Shown: positions 1 through 11,386, counted from the first letter of the stretch. The stretch: DNA of 64,000 nucleotides from Epichloe hybrida (GCA_019022495.1 JAFEKR010000016.1:1-64000), one strand, 5' to 3'. Translations and numbers: made by a program. Notes: a model not told the origin generated them from the letters alone.

Positions 1-1165
1 CACGTACACAACCAACCCTCAGGAGGGACTGGGGCCAGTTTCCCGCACACCTGGGAACCACCACCACCAGGGTCAACACATCTTAGCACACCCCATTCTC
101 TCTTTTCCTTCTCATCAACCTCTTTTCCTCTGGGCTCCTCCTCAATTTCCTCTACTCCCGCCCTTCTCCTCTACGATTCCTCGAATCCGCCGATACTGCG
201 ACAACTTACGTCACGAACCCCGTTACCGTTCGTCGACCCTCGGATTCAGGTCTCTCGGTTCCATCAGCCTTCCCACTTCGCTGTGTAGGCTGCTGTCTTT
301 CGAGTACCCAACGATTGTCTGAAGTGGCCAGTTGACTCTCGGCTGCAACCCAGCACTCCCAGGGCTCATCACTCTTCTTATTCTTTGGGATAAATCATCG
401 AACCTGAGGTTAGTTACATGGGAAGTTGCACGTTCCTGTCGGCTGCGAGAATTGCACACGGTGTTTGGATCAAGGTTTATGCTCCTCAAGGCCAGTGCGT
501 CTAGGTGTTGTGTCTTGCGTGTGAACCACTCTAGAAACTGCCAAGATGACTGTGGTCTAATGCATTGAGGCGTAAGTCGAATGGTCGCTTCAGTCTTTCA
601 TGGATTGGGCTCGGCGTTTGTTCGACATCTTCAAAAACATACGTCTGCATTGCATCCACACATCCCGTGCATTCGTCAAAAGCACTTCTCGCATCGATTA
701 CGCATGAAAGCAAAGACTAACTCGGAGCTAGACAATTTTCTCGCTTCAACTTTGTCGGTCGGACTCGTGGGTTCGCGTCACCAGCTACGCTTTGTCGCAT
801 GTGTTGAATCTTGCCCAACTTCTTCCATTTGTCATTTGATCAGAATACGGTCAACAAACATCATTTCACGCATCAAACTCACGACCATTCTTCCCATTAT
901 CACCGTCCGAAGTGCATTGTCATCGAATACGAAGATAGTGAGCAAGCATTAATGGCTAGACGGACCTGATACCGGAAAAGTTTTAGTTTTCTTTTCTTTC
1001 TTTTCTTGTCTCTCCCAACAACATATTCGCCTGAACCGCCAGCTCAGAGTCAACACAACTTGGGCCTTGTTGTGGATCATTCTCGCAGTTGCGTCTGCCA
1101 CAATTGGCCTGTCCGACCAAGGTCTCTACTGATCTTAGTCGGATCCACGTTCCAAAACCGCCATC
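1..1165. other. Upstream region of the cyclin gene
   Basis: No gene supported. The stretch is pyrimidine-rich with long CT runs (about 95-190 and 985-1015), typical of fungal promoters and 5' leaders. A stop codon lies in frame at 1136-1138, ahead of the cyclin ATG. The CTTAG at 1134-1138 could also be the acceptor of a 5' UTR intron, so transcribed leader sequence may extend well to the left. Confidence 0.4.
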
Positions 1166-2161
1166 ATGCCGGGTGGTGTGTGCGCCGTCCTCGACTATGA
1201 GGTTGACATGATGGCTGAGTATGTTTCTGAGATGGCTGTTCGCGTCGTGACCCCTGATGGGGCGGTCACTTCTGCGTTTCGCAAGTTCGTTACTCAGATT
1301 CTTACCTCGACTCGTCTTCCCAGCACCACGATTCTCTTGGGCATGAATTACTTGGCCAAGAGAATCAACGCGATGAGGGGACAAGGCCCTTGCAAAGCAT
1401 CCGAGGGCCAAGTTTGGCGGTATCTTACTGTTTCTCTCTTACTGGGCAGCAAGTTTTTGGATGACAACACTTTTCAAAATCGGTCTTGGTCCGAAGTCAG
1501 TGGCATTGCTGTTACAGAGCTCAACTCGTTGGAATTCGAGTGGGTTCAAGCCATGAGCTGGAGACTGTATGTGAATCTGGAACTCAGCAAGGACTACCAG
1601 GCTTGGCTTGAGAATTGGCGCGAATGGCAGCAGATGAAGAAGCGACAAGCAGCACAAGCCAGTCGTGATAGACTGGCTACCCTGGCACCCGCCATCGACA
1701 CAGACCTGGCACGGCACAGTGACAAACGCCAGTCACCACACTCGCGTTATTTGCAGGAACAGGTGGCCGAGTACGAGCGTTATCAGGCTATGAAAGGCCA
1801 ACAACATGCCTACCGAGCTCGTGATGCTGCTTGGGCTCATAACCCGTGGAGTGCGCCTCTCACCCCTCCAGACTCGGGCTACGGCACTCCTGAATATGCC
1901 ATGTCCGCACCATCGAGCAACGCCCGCTATAATGAGTGGTTTGCGCAGGCTACTGCTCAATACAGCGGCCGTTATCCTCAACCTGCTGTTCAGAACACTC
2001 TCTGCCAACACCGCCAGACACCCTACGCTCCGCAATACGCGTATAATCATGGCTCATGGGATCATGGCGTTGCTGGATGCGATGGCACTGGTTGTGTGGC
2101 ACCCATGAAACAACCTCCTTACTTCATGTCCCACGGATACGGCCAGCCCGTGGTGGGCTAA
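1166..2161 (+). CDS. Clg1-type cyclin (Pho85-type cyclin family)
   Basis: Intronless, 331 aa. Residues about 10-150 form an N-terminal cyclin box: a conserved opening around VLDYEVDMMAEYVSEM, the SSTRLPSTTILLGM-like helix and LLLGSKFLDDNTFQNRSWSEV, which is typical of Clg1/Pcl cyclins. The rest is low-complexity, rich in Q, Y, P and A, as usual for these proteins. Yeast Clg1 binds the CDK Pho85; a similar CDK-partner role in cell-cycle or nutrient signalling is inferred. The ATG has a good fungal context (GCCATCATG) and an in-frame stop just upstream. Homologues may carry an N-terminal extension, so an upstream exon cannot be ruled out. Confidence 0.85.
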   Translation: MPGGVCAVLDYEVDMMAEYVSEMAVRVVTPDGAVTSAFRKFVTQILTSTRLPSTTILLGMNYLAKRINAMRGQGPCKASEGQVWRYLTVSLLLGSKFLDDNTFQNRSWSEVSGIAVTELNSLEFEWVQAMSWRLYVNLELSKDYQAWLENWREWQQMKKRQAAQASRDRLATLAPAIDTDLARHSDKRQSPHSRYLQEQVAEYERYQAMKGQQHAYRARDAAWAHNPWSAPLTPPDSGYGTPEYAMSAPSSNARYNEWFAQATAQYSGRYPQPAVQNTLCQHRQTPYAPQYAYNHGSWDHGVAGCDGTGCVAPMKQPPYFMSHGYGQPVVG

Positions 2162-3956
2162 ACGGACATTGCTTGCCTTTTTTGTTACTGTGCAGCTGCG
2201 GCGATGGCAGTTCTTGCATCTATCCCCCGAATATCAGTTTCATGGGGGCATGGATGATGAGAGAAAACCCTGCAAAGACCATGAATTTTTTTTTATACGT
2301 TTCTTGAGAACGAGATTTCTTTTCTTCAATTTTCATTCAGATACCCCGGCACGACAAAAGACACAACAAGGTGATGTGATCAGCTTGCGGTATATCATTT
2401 TTTTATTACGATTGTTTTTGGAAGTTGGTCTGGAGGACTAGGCTCGAGCTATGCACACCCGCCCGAGGTTGATCACTTCTAATCTCGGGCCCACGTGTGA
2501 TGAAGTCACTGCGGTTTCTAGCTCAACCTCTCTCTTCATCAGTACACGCTATTAATCGGCACATTCGGCGTTTGGTTTTGGCAACAACACGTTACGGGAC
2601 ACGAGTCCCTATAGATCATACATCTTCGCAGCTTGTTGGGTGTGGAGCGAACTGTTATGGTTTTGATGGGGATGCTGAATATTTCCCTATCAGTACCACG
2701 ACTGGTGGAGATGCCTCGGACAGAAGGCCTCCAAGATGTGCTTAACACAGCACTTCTCGCACAACCTATACTTTGATGTGGCATACAAGTTCCGGTGATA
2801 AACATGGTATGCATTGCGCGAAAGCCACGTGTTGCTTTTCTTTTCTTTTTCCGATTTCCATTTGTTTATCAATTTGGGAGCATGAATGCATTCGTCAGCA
2901 GACAACGATAATCCGAAGTCAACTACCCTGACATCGCGTCTTCGCTTTGGCGTGAACTTATTCTTTAGCTTGCTGGACTGCTGTGGCAATTATGGCGCCT
3001 TCACGATGCAGCACGAGGCAATTCAAAAGTTTGTATTTTCGAAACAGTATATATTTGCATCATGCGTTTCGACCGAAGGAATTAGGACGGCGAGGGATCA
3101 CAATTGACATTTCTTTATGAGACGATTCATGCATCGCGTTTAGCGGGGACAAGGGAATTTTTTTTTTTTTTGGGGGAACAGTTCGGTTAGTGCATCTTAT
3201 TGCGCTTGGGGGGTACTCGGTCTTATTTTACGCCTTTCTATTCCACTCGCGTCATCCATCGGCCTGGGAGCTTGAAAACTCGTCGACTTGTGCGTTGGTT
3301 CTCACCCGCCCAGTCGACCAAGCACACCTCCGCATGGTTGACATTATATTGATGACATTAGACGTGTTTTCTGATTTCCCTTATCTTTCTTTCTCTTTTT
3401 TCTCCTTTCGTTGGCTGGCATTTAGTGGACATGGGCCGGATGTTTTTGTTATTTTTCTCTTCTTTACTCCCCTCTCTATTTCTAGAGACGGATTGCGGAT
3501 GGATCGTGTGTCAAGGTTTTAGATGAGGACACTGTATGATGCTGGATCATTCACGATTGAACCACATTAGTTGATTTCCATTCATGACTCGAACAGCAGT
3601 CGACTCGGGACAGTATTTTGTGACCTGAATTGTTCTTGGCTTGCGGGGTGGATGGTCACTCACTTGGGTAGACCGGTTGTAGGAGCTGATACTTGGTTCT
3701 TATCCGAAGCAGTTGATTCAAAAAGCGATGGGCGTGAGATTGCCGCGAATGCTCCCAAACTGCGCAAAGTTTCGTCGGGATAGTCGGAGAGATGAAGACA
3801 AGCATCTAGGACCACCTCAACTCGGTAAAGAGTATGTTTTTTTTTTAAAGAAACAAGAATCAAAAAAACAAATTGTCGCTAGTCAACCCTGGTGTGAATA
3901 ATGGGAAAGAACTGGTTCCTATCAACTACTTAATCAACTACTCACTAATAACTTCG
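2162..3956. other. Intergenic, 3' of the cyclin gene
   Basis: AT-rich 3' region with many short T runs (2286-2294, 3159-3172) and no reading frame with recognisable protein character on either strand. It probably holds the cyclin 3' UTR in its first few hundred bases. Confidence 0.4.
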
Positions 3957-4246
3957 TACAATACACCCCCTGAATTATTTTACAAATCTACATAACAGGG
4001 GTAATTATTAAGCCAATTAGATATTATCTAGGAAATAAAGGAGATAGGGGCTAGGACTAGCAGGTACCTTAAATTATAGATAATATATATAAAGAGTACT
4101 ATATCTTTTTATAGCGCTTTATACCGTATATATTTCCCTTATAGCTCTCTAAAATAATATAGGGGCTACAGTGCACTTACGCTGTTAGAGAGGAACGAAT
4201 AACTAGGGCATGTAGATTTGTAAAATAATTCAGGGGGTGTATTGTA
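3957..4246 (+). mobile_element. MITE with perfect terminal inverted repeats and TA target duplication
   Basis: A non-coding element whose ends are perfect inverted repeats: 38 bp starting TACAATACACCCCCTG on the left (from 3957) is matched by its reverse complement ending CAGGGGGTGTATTGTA on the right (to 4246). The flanking TA at 3957-3958 and 4245-4246 fits a TA target-site duplication, the hallmark of Tc1/mariner-type elements, leaving an element of about 286 bp (3959-4244). The interior is very AT-rich with runs such as TAATATATATAAAG and has no open frame, so it could move only with transposase supplied elsewhere. The repeats are still identical, which suggests recent insertion. A decayed relative lies at about 11694-11990. 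Confidence 0.85.
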
Positions 4247-4621
4247 CACCCGGCGGGTCAGGGATGTGATGTTTGTCTCTCCACTGTCGGCTAATTGTCG
4301 GGGAAAATGGTCGACGTCTCTGAATTCGAATTGACGCTAAACCCACCCTGACAGCTGGAAGAAGTGGACGCTGGGCTCTTGCAGGAGCTCGGAACTCATC
4401 TACACTAGTTAAACAATTTGTTGGTGACTTCTCTACAGAAAGGAGTGAATTCGGTTTTATGTGTTTCACATAGGAGAAGAATAAAACCACCCGAATTCCG
4501 GCAGCCACTTTCTAAACACGACGGCTTCCTCTCACTGGAGCGGCGCGTACAATCTCAATTTGTGAAAAAAAAAAAAAAAAAAAAGCGCCCTGTGCCGAGC
4601 CGATTTGCGCTTGACGCCGCC
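4247..4621. promoter_or_regulatory. Upstream region of the NIP30 gene
   Basis: The 375 bases between the MITE and the NIP30 start codon. They end with an uninterrupted A run (about 4565-4584) that would lie in the 5' leader. The element therefore sits within promoter distance of this gene. Confidence 0.4.
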
Positions 4622-5631
4622 ATGTCCAATCGTTTCGTGTCCGGAGGCACGATAGGACCTCCCGGCGACCAGGCCATCCCGCAGGACGACTCTCAGCCAG
4701 CCCGGCCGCACATGGCCGATACAACGACGGAATGGGCGGCGGTCCAGCAAGAGCTGGAGAATGCTCGGAAGGCGAGGGCCGAGCAGAGGGTCAAGGCGGC
4801 GTCGGGGGAGGAGAGGAGCTTATATGATGTTTTGCAAGCGAATAAAGGTTTGTCTTGTCACTTTCTTGTTCCTTTTGTGGTTGTGTCTCCCCTCCCCCCC
4901 CCCCTTTATTTTTATACCATGTTTGTTTACTTATGGAGAGCCCTGTTTGTTTTCTTCTTCTTTTGTCGTGGACGGGACGCGGTTTAATGGGAAATTGGGG
5001 ACACTGTAGCCCCCCCCCTCCTCCTCCCCTTTTTAAAAAAAATAAATAAATAATAATAATGGGGGTTTCTGGGTGGCCGGAACCAGAGCTAATGTGCTAT
5101 TTATAGCTGCCAAACAAGCTGCGTTTGAGGAACAAAATAGGATCAAGAACCAGTTTCGAGCACTGGACGAAGACGAGATTGACTTCCTGGACGAGGTCAA
5201 GGCCGCGAAGAGGATGGAGGAGGAGAGAGTGAGGAGGGAGACGGAGGACGGGCTGAGGGCGTTCCGGGAGCAGCAGAGGAGGAGCAGCGGGGGGGGGGGA
5301 AGGGGCAGAGGGAAGTGGTGGATTAGGGCTTGTAGATCAGATGGCTGGCGGGGAATGGAGCGCGGGGAGAAAGAGGAAGAGGGGGAGGGGGAGGGAGAAG
5401 ATGGGATTGGTGAAGAGGAAGGCTGGGGGGGATGAGAAGAGGAAGTCTGATGGGAATGACGCTGACGAGGACGGCGGGACTGCGGCGGAGTCTGGTGAGG
5501 AGAGGAAGAAGACTGAGGTCGTGGACAACGGGGGAGTTGGTTCAATAGCTCGGGGAACCGTGGGAACGGGATCGAAGCTGAAAAGCGTGGGACTAGTAAG
5601 CTATGGGTCGGATGACAGCAATGATGAGTAA
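4622..5631 (+). CDS. NIP30/FAM192A-domain nuclear protein, with apparent frameshift
   Basis: Exon 1 is 4622-4847, intron 4848-5106, exon 2 5107-5631. The protein starts MSNRFVSGGTIG and carries the NIP30 core: RSLYDVLQANK, then after the intron AAKQAAFEEQNRIKNQFRAL, DEDEIDFLDEV and RRETEDGLRAFREQQ. The conserved tail (WSAGRKRKRG, ending GLVSYGSDDSNDE) lies in the next frame. The switch falls at an 11-base G run (5289-5299) and removing one G restores a single frame of about 249 aa. The summed exons (751 nt) are one base over a multiple of three. Human NIP30 (PSME3IP1) is a nuclear partner of the proteasome activator PA28-gamma; the fungal role is unknown. The break may be a sequencing error or a real mutation. 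The donor (GTTTGT) is weak but phase and conservation support it. Confidence 0.75.
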
Positions 5632-5976
5632 CAATAAGCGGTCTGGTAACGAAGGAATGAATGTACGGGACACGAAATCATTGACAGAAGGGAAGGGGGA
5701 CGTAGGTCTGGGATGATTCGTGATATACATTGAGTAGATGATGTCTGCAGAATGACCCGTTTCTAAGCTAACCCTTACCTCCTCCATCTAGATATCTTCC
5801 AAAACATGTACACGGGGCCGCCCCTTTTCTTCTTCACGTTTGTATTACCTCCAGAAAGAAGCATAGTATACAGAAAAATAATAGTACAGTCGCATCTAAG
5901 CGCTTTGGGGAAAAAAAAAGGGGGGGGTGATTCTTCCCCTCCCATTCTATTGTATAGATAGAAGGGGGGTTACTCC
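5632..5976. other. Intergenic between convergent NIP30 and tim54
   Basis: 345 bases shared as 3' flank by two converging genes. Nothing beyond short A and G runs near 5911-5929. Confidence 0.5.
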
Positions 5977-7380
5977 TTATTCATCATCCAGATTGCCGAC
6001 ATTAGGACCCCTAGGTTTCCTCCTGAATGAGCTGGCGCCCCATCGCCACATACTCCTCAGACTGCCCTTGATCCAGCCCTCTACCTCTTCCTCAGGGACA
6101 GCTATTTTGGCAGCACGCGCCTCGTCCTCGGGGGTGATTTCGAAGCGGCGCATGCGCTGGGCGATGCGGGGGTCAATCACCATGCTAGATGTCCAGACTC
6201 GCTCCTTGGGCGGTTCTGCAGCAGCTTTCGCCTTTTCTTCCTCGGTCTTGGGCTCTTCCTCTTTCCACACGCTCTTGGGCCAGTCCCGCTCTTCTTGCTC
6301 CAGGGCACGCTGTTGCTCGTATTGACCATCGGCTTCGCGCCAGTCCCGAGCGGCGGCGAAGCAGACGGCCGCTACCTCGCGGCCAATATCGTCGGCGAGA
6401 TAGCGGCGGTTGAGGAAACGTCCGAGGCGAACAAGTGTCTGCGTGAAGCCAAGACGGTGCGGGAATGGAATGGCGGTCGAGGGGGAGAATTCGGCGGGGA
6501 TACGCGGTGGGAGAGCGGCAGATTCATAGTCATGGGGAGTGTTGTGTGGGCGAGGCTGGGGTGGTCTTGACGGCTTCTCTTCCTTCTTCTCCTCGGGCTT
6601 CTTGTCCTCTTCGGGCTTTGCTTCGGTTTTGTCGTCAGCGGTGGCCGTGGCAGACGGTGGTGTTTCTGGGTCTGATGTGGTTTCCACGGCGGGCTTAGGG
6701 GCGGGCTCCGGCAGAGGAGGTGCGTCCAAGGGGCCGAGCCAGCCCTCGTGCACACCTCGCACGTATTCTTTCCACGCGTGACGACCGATGACAATGTCAC
6801 CTTTGATGCCCTCGTACTCCTTCACGCCCATTCTCTTTCTCAAATCCTCGACGATGGAGTCGTCCGTCTGAGGGACCTGCTCTCCCGGGCGCTCATCTGC
6901 CAGCCTAGATCTGCGAATCTTCTCGGCCACGGCAGCTCTCACATCGCCTTGTTGCCTGCCCTGTATAAAATCCCAGTCCAGGCCGGACGCTGCGAGAACC
7001 GGTTTGACGTATTCGATGAAATGGTCTTGCGCCACACGCAAACCGTCACCAGGCGGAGCCTCCAGGTACACGGTCAGCTTTCGGGGAAGGGCATTGGCAG
7101 GGCCGATGAGCTCTCGGGACAAAGGTTCCACGGCGCGGCGCCATTTTGCCGTAGCGCGGTTCTTCTCGCGCTTATCATAGATTATGGCGGCGGTGAAGGC
7201 TCCGGTGACGGCCCAGAAAATCATCCAGTTTCGGGAAGGGAGCTTGCGAGGCAGAGCAGGGAGACCGAGCATTTTCAGGGCCGGATTACGAGGCTTCGGG
7301 GGTGTCGTGGTCGAGGCAACGGGACTGGGAGTGGTGCTGGCTGCGCCAGCGCTCGCTGGGGGCGTCGAGGAATCTGACAT
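5977..7380 (-). CDS. tim54: Mitochondrial inner-membrane translocase subunit Tim54
   Basis: Single exon, 467 aa. The N-terminus is S/T/P-rich, followed by the conserved NPALKMLGLPALPRKLPSRNW block and one membrane span at about residues 52-68 (IFWAVTGAFTAAIIYDK), then a long soluble domain facing the intermembrane space. Conserved Tim54 stretches include WRRAVEPLSRELIGP and LPRKLTVYLEAPPGDGL. A charged, low-complexity P/E/K linker occupies about residues 235-285. Tim54 is a subunit of the TIM22 complex, which inserts multispanning carrier proteins into the inner membrane. The gene is divergent from cot-1, sharing a 486-bp promoter region. Length fits fungal homologues. Confidence 0.9.
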   Translation of the reverse strand: MSDSSTPPASAGAASTTPSPVASTTTPPKPRNPALKMLGLPALPRKLPSRNWMIFWAVTGAFTAAIIYDKREKNRATAKWRRAVEPLSRELIGPANALPRKLTVYLEAPPGDGLRVAQDHFIEYVKPVLAASGLDWDFIQGRQQGDVRAAVAEKIRRSRLADERPGEQVPQTDDSIVEDLRKRMGVKEYEGIKGDIVIGRHAWKEYVRGVHEGWLGPLDAPPLPEPAPKPAVETTSDPETPPSATATADDKTEAKPEEDKKPEEKKEEKPSRPPQPRPHNTPHDYESAALPPRIPAEFSPSTAIPFPHRLGFTQTLVRLGRFLNRRYLADDIGREVAAVCFAAARDWREADGQYEQQRALEQEERDWPKSVWKEEEPKTEEEKAKAAAEPPKERVWTSSMVIDPRIAQRMRRFEITPEDEARAAKIAVPEEEVEGWIKGSLRSMWRWGASSFRRKPRGPNVGNLDDE

Positions 7381-7866
7381 GATGGCGACACCGAGATCTG
7401 GTCAAGATCAAGGGGAAACAATGAGAGGAAACAAGGTAGAACAACAGGCTCGTGGCGCTTGCAATGCGCGCGCCGCCGATATAGAGTCGAGTTGCTGGCC
7501 GTGGCCCTGGACGGGTCCGGGGAAAAAAATAGGCGCGATAAGAAATTGATAAGGAATTGAGGCTCTGATAAGATAAGGGCCAGCCACAGCCACATTAGGG
7601 GGGTGCTGGCTGCTGCTGCTGCTGCTGCTGTTGGATGGGTCGGCTGGCCCAACCAAGCAGCCAAGGCGACGCCCCCCTTCCAGGCGACCCCCCCCTTCCT
7701 CCCCCTGTGGTATTGGCGCCATCACCGCCATCCGCCATCCGCCATCCACTTGTTGGACACCACCTCCTCTGTTTCATCCCCTCTCTACACATACAGCCCG
7801 GCATCGTCGTGGTCACTCTTTGATTGACTTATTGTCTGCTTGACTGCATCAGATCTCACATCCAAG
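7381..7866. promoter_or_regulatory. Divergent promoter region of tim54 and cot-1
   Basis: 486 bases between two start codons pointing away from each other. It contains a GCT/CTG triplet run (7608-7630), two repeats of the type CAGGCGACCCCCCCTTCC (about 7678-7700) and a short CGCCATC repeat (7720-7748). Each half probably contains one gene's 5' leader. No TATA box is obvious. Confidence 0.5.
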
Positions 7867-7998
7867 ATGGATCCCAACGGCAATCGGTTACATCTGAACT
7901 TTGGCAACAATGACCACCTGCCAGCAAACGACCGAACGTACCCCACGACGCCGTCTACCTTCCCGCAACCCGTCTTCCCCCCCCCCAACGCACAACAA

Positions 7999-8033
<35 letters not shown>

Positions 8034-10077
8034 GCAGCAACAGGCCCAAGGTGGACTCCAGCCGCAACAACAGCAGCAACCTTATGGTGCTGCTGGCTAC
8101 ACTCCTCAGGGTTACTTTGCGCCGCCTGGGGCCGCATATCCTGCTGCGTATCCTGCCCAGGCAGTCAATAACGACTTTGCCCACGCTCAGAACGGCTATT
8201 ACCAAGCCCGCTCCAACACTCCGGGTACCAACGATCCTAACACCGGCCTTGCCCACCAGTTTTCTCATCAGAATCTAGGCGGTGCCACGCGGGCTGCTCC
8301 TCGAGGACCTCCGTCCTCTCAGCGTCCGCGAACGGCTGGTAGTCAATCCGGCGGTTATGCCAAATACTCCAACGCACCTCCATTGCCCACGCAGGGCGCA
8401 CCAGCTGGGAACGAGTTTCAGGCCGCCCCGGAAAGAAACCCCGATCGCTATGGCCCCAACGCCAACAGCAATCAGAAGAAGTGCTCGCAGCTGGCTGCCG
8501 ACTTCTTCAAGGACAGTGTCAAGAGAGCGCGTGAGCGAAACCAGAGGTATGGTCTTTTTCTACATTCGTCTCATCCTGTCATCATGAAAAATTTTATTCT
8601 GCGATAACAATCTCATTCATGTATCGATTGCTTCCTTTCACTGACATAATCACCCCTCAAACAGACAAAGCGAGCTCGAGCAGAAACTCCAAGACCCCTC
8701 ACAGAGTGCCGCCAGGAAAGAGCAGTTGTGGTCAACAGCTGGTCGTAAGGAGGGCCAATATCTGCGATTCTTGCGAACAAAAGACAAGCCCGAGAACTAC
8801 AACACTGTTAAAATCATTGGCAAAGGTGCATTTGGCGAAGTGAAGCTGGTTCAAAAGAGGGGCGATGGCAAAGTTTATGCCATGAAATCTCTGATCAAGA
8901 CGGAAATGTTTAAAAAGGATCAGCTGGCGCACGTCCGATCTGAGCGTGACATCTTGGCCGAGTCAGACAGTCCGTGGGTTGTCAAGCTTTACACTACATT
9001 CCAGGATGCTTATTTCCTGTACATGTTGATGGAGTTTTTGCCAGGAGGCGACTTGATGACTATGCTCATCAAGTACGAGATCTTTTCGGAAGATATAACC
9101 CGATTTTACATTGCCGAAATTGTCCTGGCTATCGAAGCTGTTCATAAGCTTGGCTTTATCCATCGGTTCGTACTAGGCCTCGAATCGTGCTCCCCTTTGG
9201 CCTTTCTGTGATTTGCCCCGCTGACACCAGACAGTGATATCAAACCTGACAACATTCTGCTGGACCGAGGTGGTCACGTCAAGTTGACCGACTTTGGTCT
9301 TTCTACCGGCTTTCATCGTCTTCACGACAATAACTACTACCAGCAGCTGTTACAGGGTCGCTCCAATCGACCTCGTGATAGAAGCTCTGTGGCCATTGAT
9401 CAGATTAACCTGACCGTCAGCAACCGTTCGCAGATCAATGACTGGAGGCGGTCAAGAAGGCTCATGGCCTACTCCACCGTTGGTACCCCGGATTACATTG
9501 CCCCCGAGATCTTCACCGGCCACGGCTACTCATTTGACTGTGATTGGTGGTCCCTCGGCACCATCATGTTTGAATGTTTGGTAGGCTGGCCGCCGTTCTG
9601 CGCCGAGGATAGCCATGATACCTATCGCAAGATTGTCAACTGGAGACAGACTCTGTACTTCCCAGACGACATCACGCTGGGTGTGGAGGCTGAGAACTTG
9701 ATTAGGAGGTGAGCTAAGCATTCATTCTTCGGAGGACGTCATAACGCCATGGCCGATTGCTAATGTGATGTTCCAGCATGGTTTGCAATACGGAGAACCG
9801 CCTCGGCCGCGGAGGCGCTCATGAGCTCAAGAGCCACCCCTTCTTCCGCGGTGTCGAGTTTGACAGCCTGCGTCGCATCCGAGCGCCATTTGAGCCTCGC
9901 CTGACGTCCAACATTGACACGACGTACTTCCCTACCGACGAGATTGACCAGACTGACAACGCCACCGTCTTAAAGGCACAGGCGCTGCAGCATGGCCGCC
10001 CGGCTGAAGAGTCGCCAGAGATGAGCTTGCCATTCATTGGCTACACCTTCAAGCGATTCGATAACAACTTTCGATAG
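7867..10077 (+). CDS. cot1: NDR/LATS-family protein kinase COT-1 (Cbk1 orthologue)
   Basis: Four exons (7867-8546, 8665-9165, 9235-9708, 9777-10077) give 651 aa in a clean frame. The N-terminus [13 protein letters not shown] and the following polyglutamine/proline-rich region (CAG repeat near 7998-8040) match Neurospora COT-1. Next come the NDR regulatory segment that binds Mob proteins, then the AGC kinase: glycine loop GKGAFGEV (279-286), catalytic K301, HRDIKPDN (393-400), DFG at 413-415, an NDR-type insert of basic character (about 421-470), activation-loop site S474 in [13 protein letters not shown], and C-terminal hydrophobic motif GYTFKRFD with T642. The family drives polarised growth, septation and hyphal branching in the MOR/RAM pathway. 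All landmark residues are present, so it should be active. Confidence 0.95.
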
Positions 10078-10693
10078 GTGGTATTCAGGGGTCATCTGAT
10101 CTGAGAGCGCTTGACATTCCGCGTTTTGGCATCATGACAAACGAGCAGAGAAAGATTCTAGTAAGTAGAGAAGGGGGGAATAAGGTGCAACGTGTGAAGG
10201 AAAGGAGAGACCCTAGGCTTCTAAGAAAAAGCTTGGCGAAATCTGTAGTGTGGGAAAATCATCTATGCATGAATATGCCGTATTAATCCAATCAACACAA
10301 GTTGCCATGTACAAGCAGAAACTCGCTGTGACGGTGACCTTTTGGATCTTGAGTTCAGGTAAGAGGGGAGTTGTCTATATATAGGGACGGTGTAACCTGA
10401 TGGTCCAGCCCATATCTCGACAGAAAGCCAGATCTAGTGTCAGACAGGTGGGGGACAAGATAGTCAAGCCTGCCTTTTTGCAGAATGCAACCATGATGCG
10501 AAGAGGATCAAGAGTCTGCCTACACTGTAGTACACAAGTCTGCTATTGTAGAAAAGGGGAAAATATATATATATATATATGCCGAGCCCATGCCCTGACA
10601 GTTGACGGAGGAGAGAAAGGAAAGATGGAGAAGAAAAGAAGAAGAAGAAGAAGAAATAAGGTTGTTGGTAACATTGCGCGTGATTGATCAAAA
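10078..10693. other. Intergenic between convergent cot-1 and prp11
   Basis: 616 bases of shared 3' flank. It contains a TA dinucleotide run (10565-10580) and a purine-rich AAGAAG tract (10630-10660). No gene seen. Confidence 0.5.
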
Positions 10694-11386
10694 TCATTTC
10701 CTGGCCGCCAACCCCGGCGCAGCATTAAACCTCTCCTCTCTCTCCGTCATGAACATGACCTGTATCCAAAATTCCTTGGCATCCGGGTCCCAGAAGCAGA
10801 ACTGCCTCTCCTCCCTCTTGTCCAGCTCCCTGGCAGGGATCTTGAAGCCGACCGTCTCATACGGGTCGGCGGCAACGAGCAGGTACTGGTACCTCTTGTC
10901 CGGGTCCTCGACCCTCTGGGCAAAGGCATTCATGACCTGCCACTTTGGCGTCATGTCGGCCCCGGCGTCGGGGTACTGGAGCTGGAACAGCAGCCCCTGC
11001 TGCCTGGTGACGGGGTCGCGGATCTTGGTGATCTTGTAGCCCGGGCGGCCGATCTTGAGGGCGGCCACGCTCGAGGGGAGGCCGGTCGCGGGGTCAATGT
11101 TCTGCCTGCCCTCCTTCTGGTCGCGCGCGGCGCGGCGGGCGAGGTTGGTCTGGTGCTTCTTGCCCTGGCTGTGGGCGAGGTACGACCCGTCGTTCTGGTG
11201 GACCGTCAGGCAGAGGCGGCACTCGAAGGAGCCGACGTGGTTCTTGAAGAAGTAGGGGTCCTTGTCGAGATCGATGGTCTCGAGGGCGAGCTTGCGGAGT
11301 CGCTCGCGGCGGTCGGCGTTGCTGGCGGAGTGGGAGGCTACGCCGCCGCCTCCGAATTTGGAGCCCGCGCGGTTTTGGTAGTCCAT
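10694..11386 (-). CDS. prp11: Splicing factor 3A subunit 2 (Prp11/Sap62)
   Basis: Intronless, 230 aa, close to the length of fungal homologues, which lack the proline-rich tail of animal SF3A2. It opens MDYQNRAGSKFGGGG, followed by a U1-like C2H2 zinc finger with C56, C59, H72 and H78 (FECRLCLTVHQNDGSYLAHSQGKKH) and the conserved PGYKITKIRDP and LLFQLQYPD blocks. SF3a joins the U2 snRNP and is needed for stable binding of U2 to the branch site. The C-terminal half (WQVMNAFAQRVEDPDKRYQY onward) is the region that pairs with the other SF3a subunits. The gene converges on cot-1. Confidence 0.95.
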   Translation of the reverse strand: MDYQNRAGSKFGGGGVASHSASNADRRERLRKLALETIDLDKDPYFFKNHVGSFECRLCLTVHQNDGSYLAHSQGKKHQTNLARRAARDQKEGRQNIDPATGLPSSVAALKIGRPGYKITKIRDPVTRQQGLLFQLQYPDAGADMTPKWQVMNAFAQRVEDPDKRYQYLLVAADPYETVGFKIPARELDKREERQFCFWDPDAKEFWIQVMFMTEREERFNAAPGLAARK

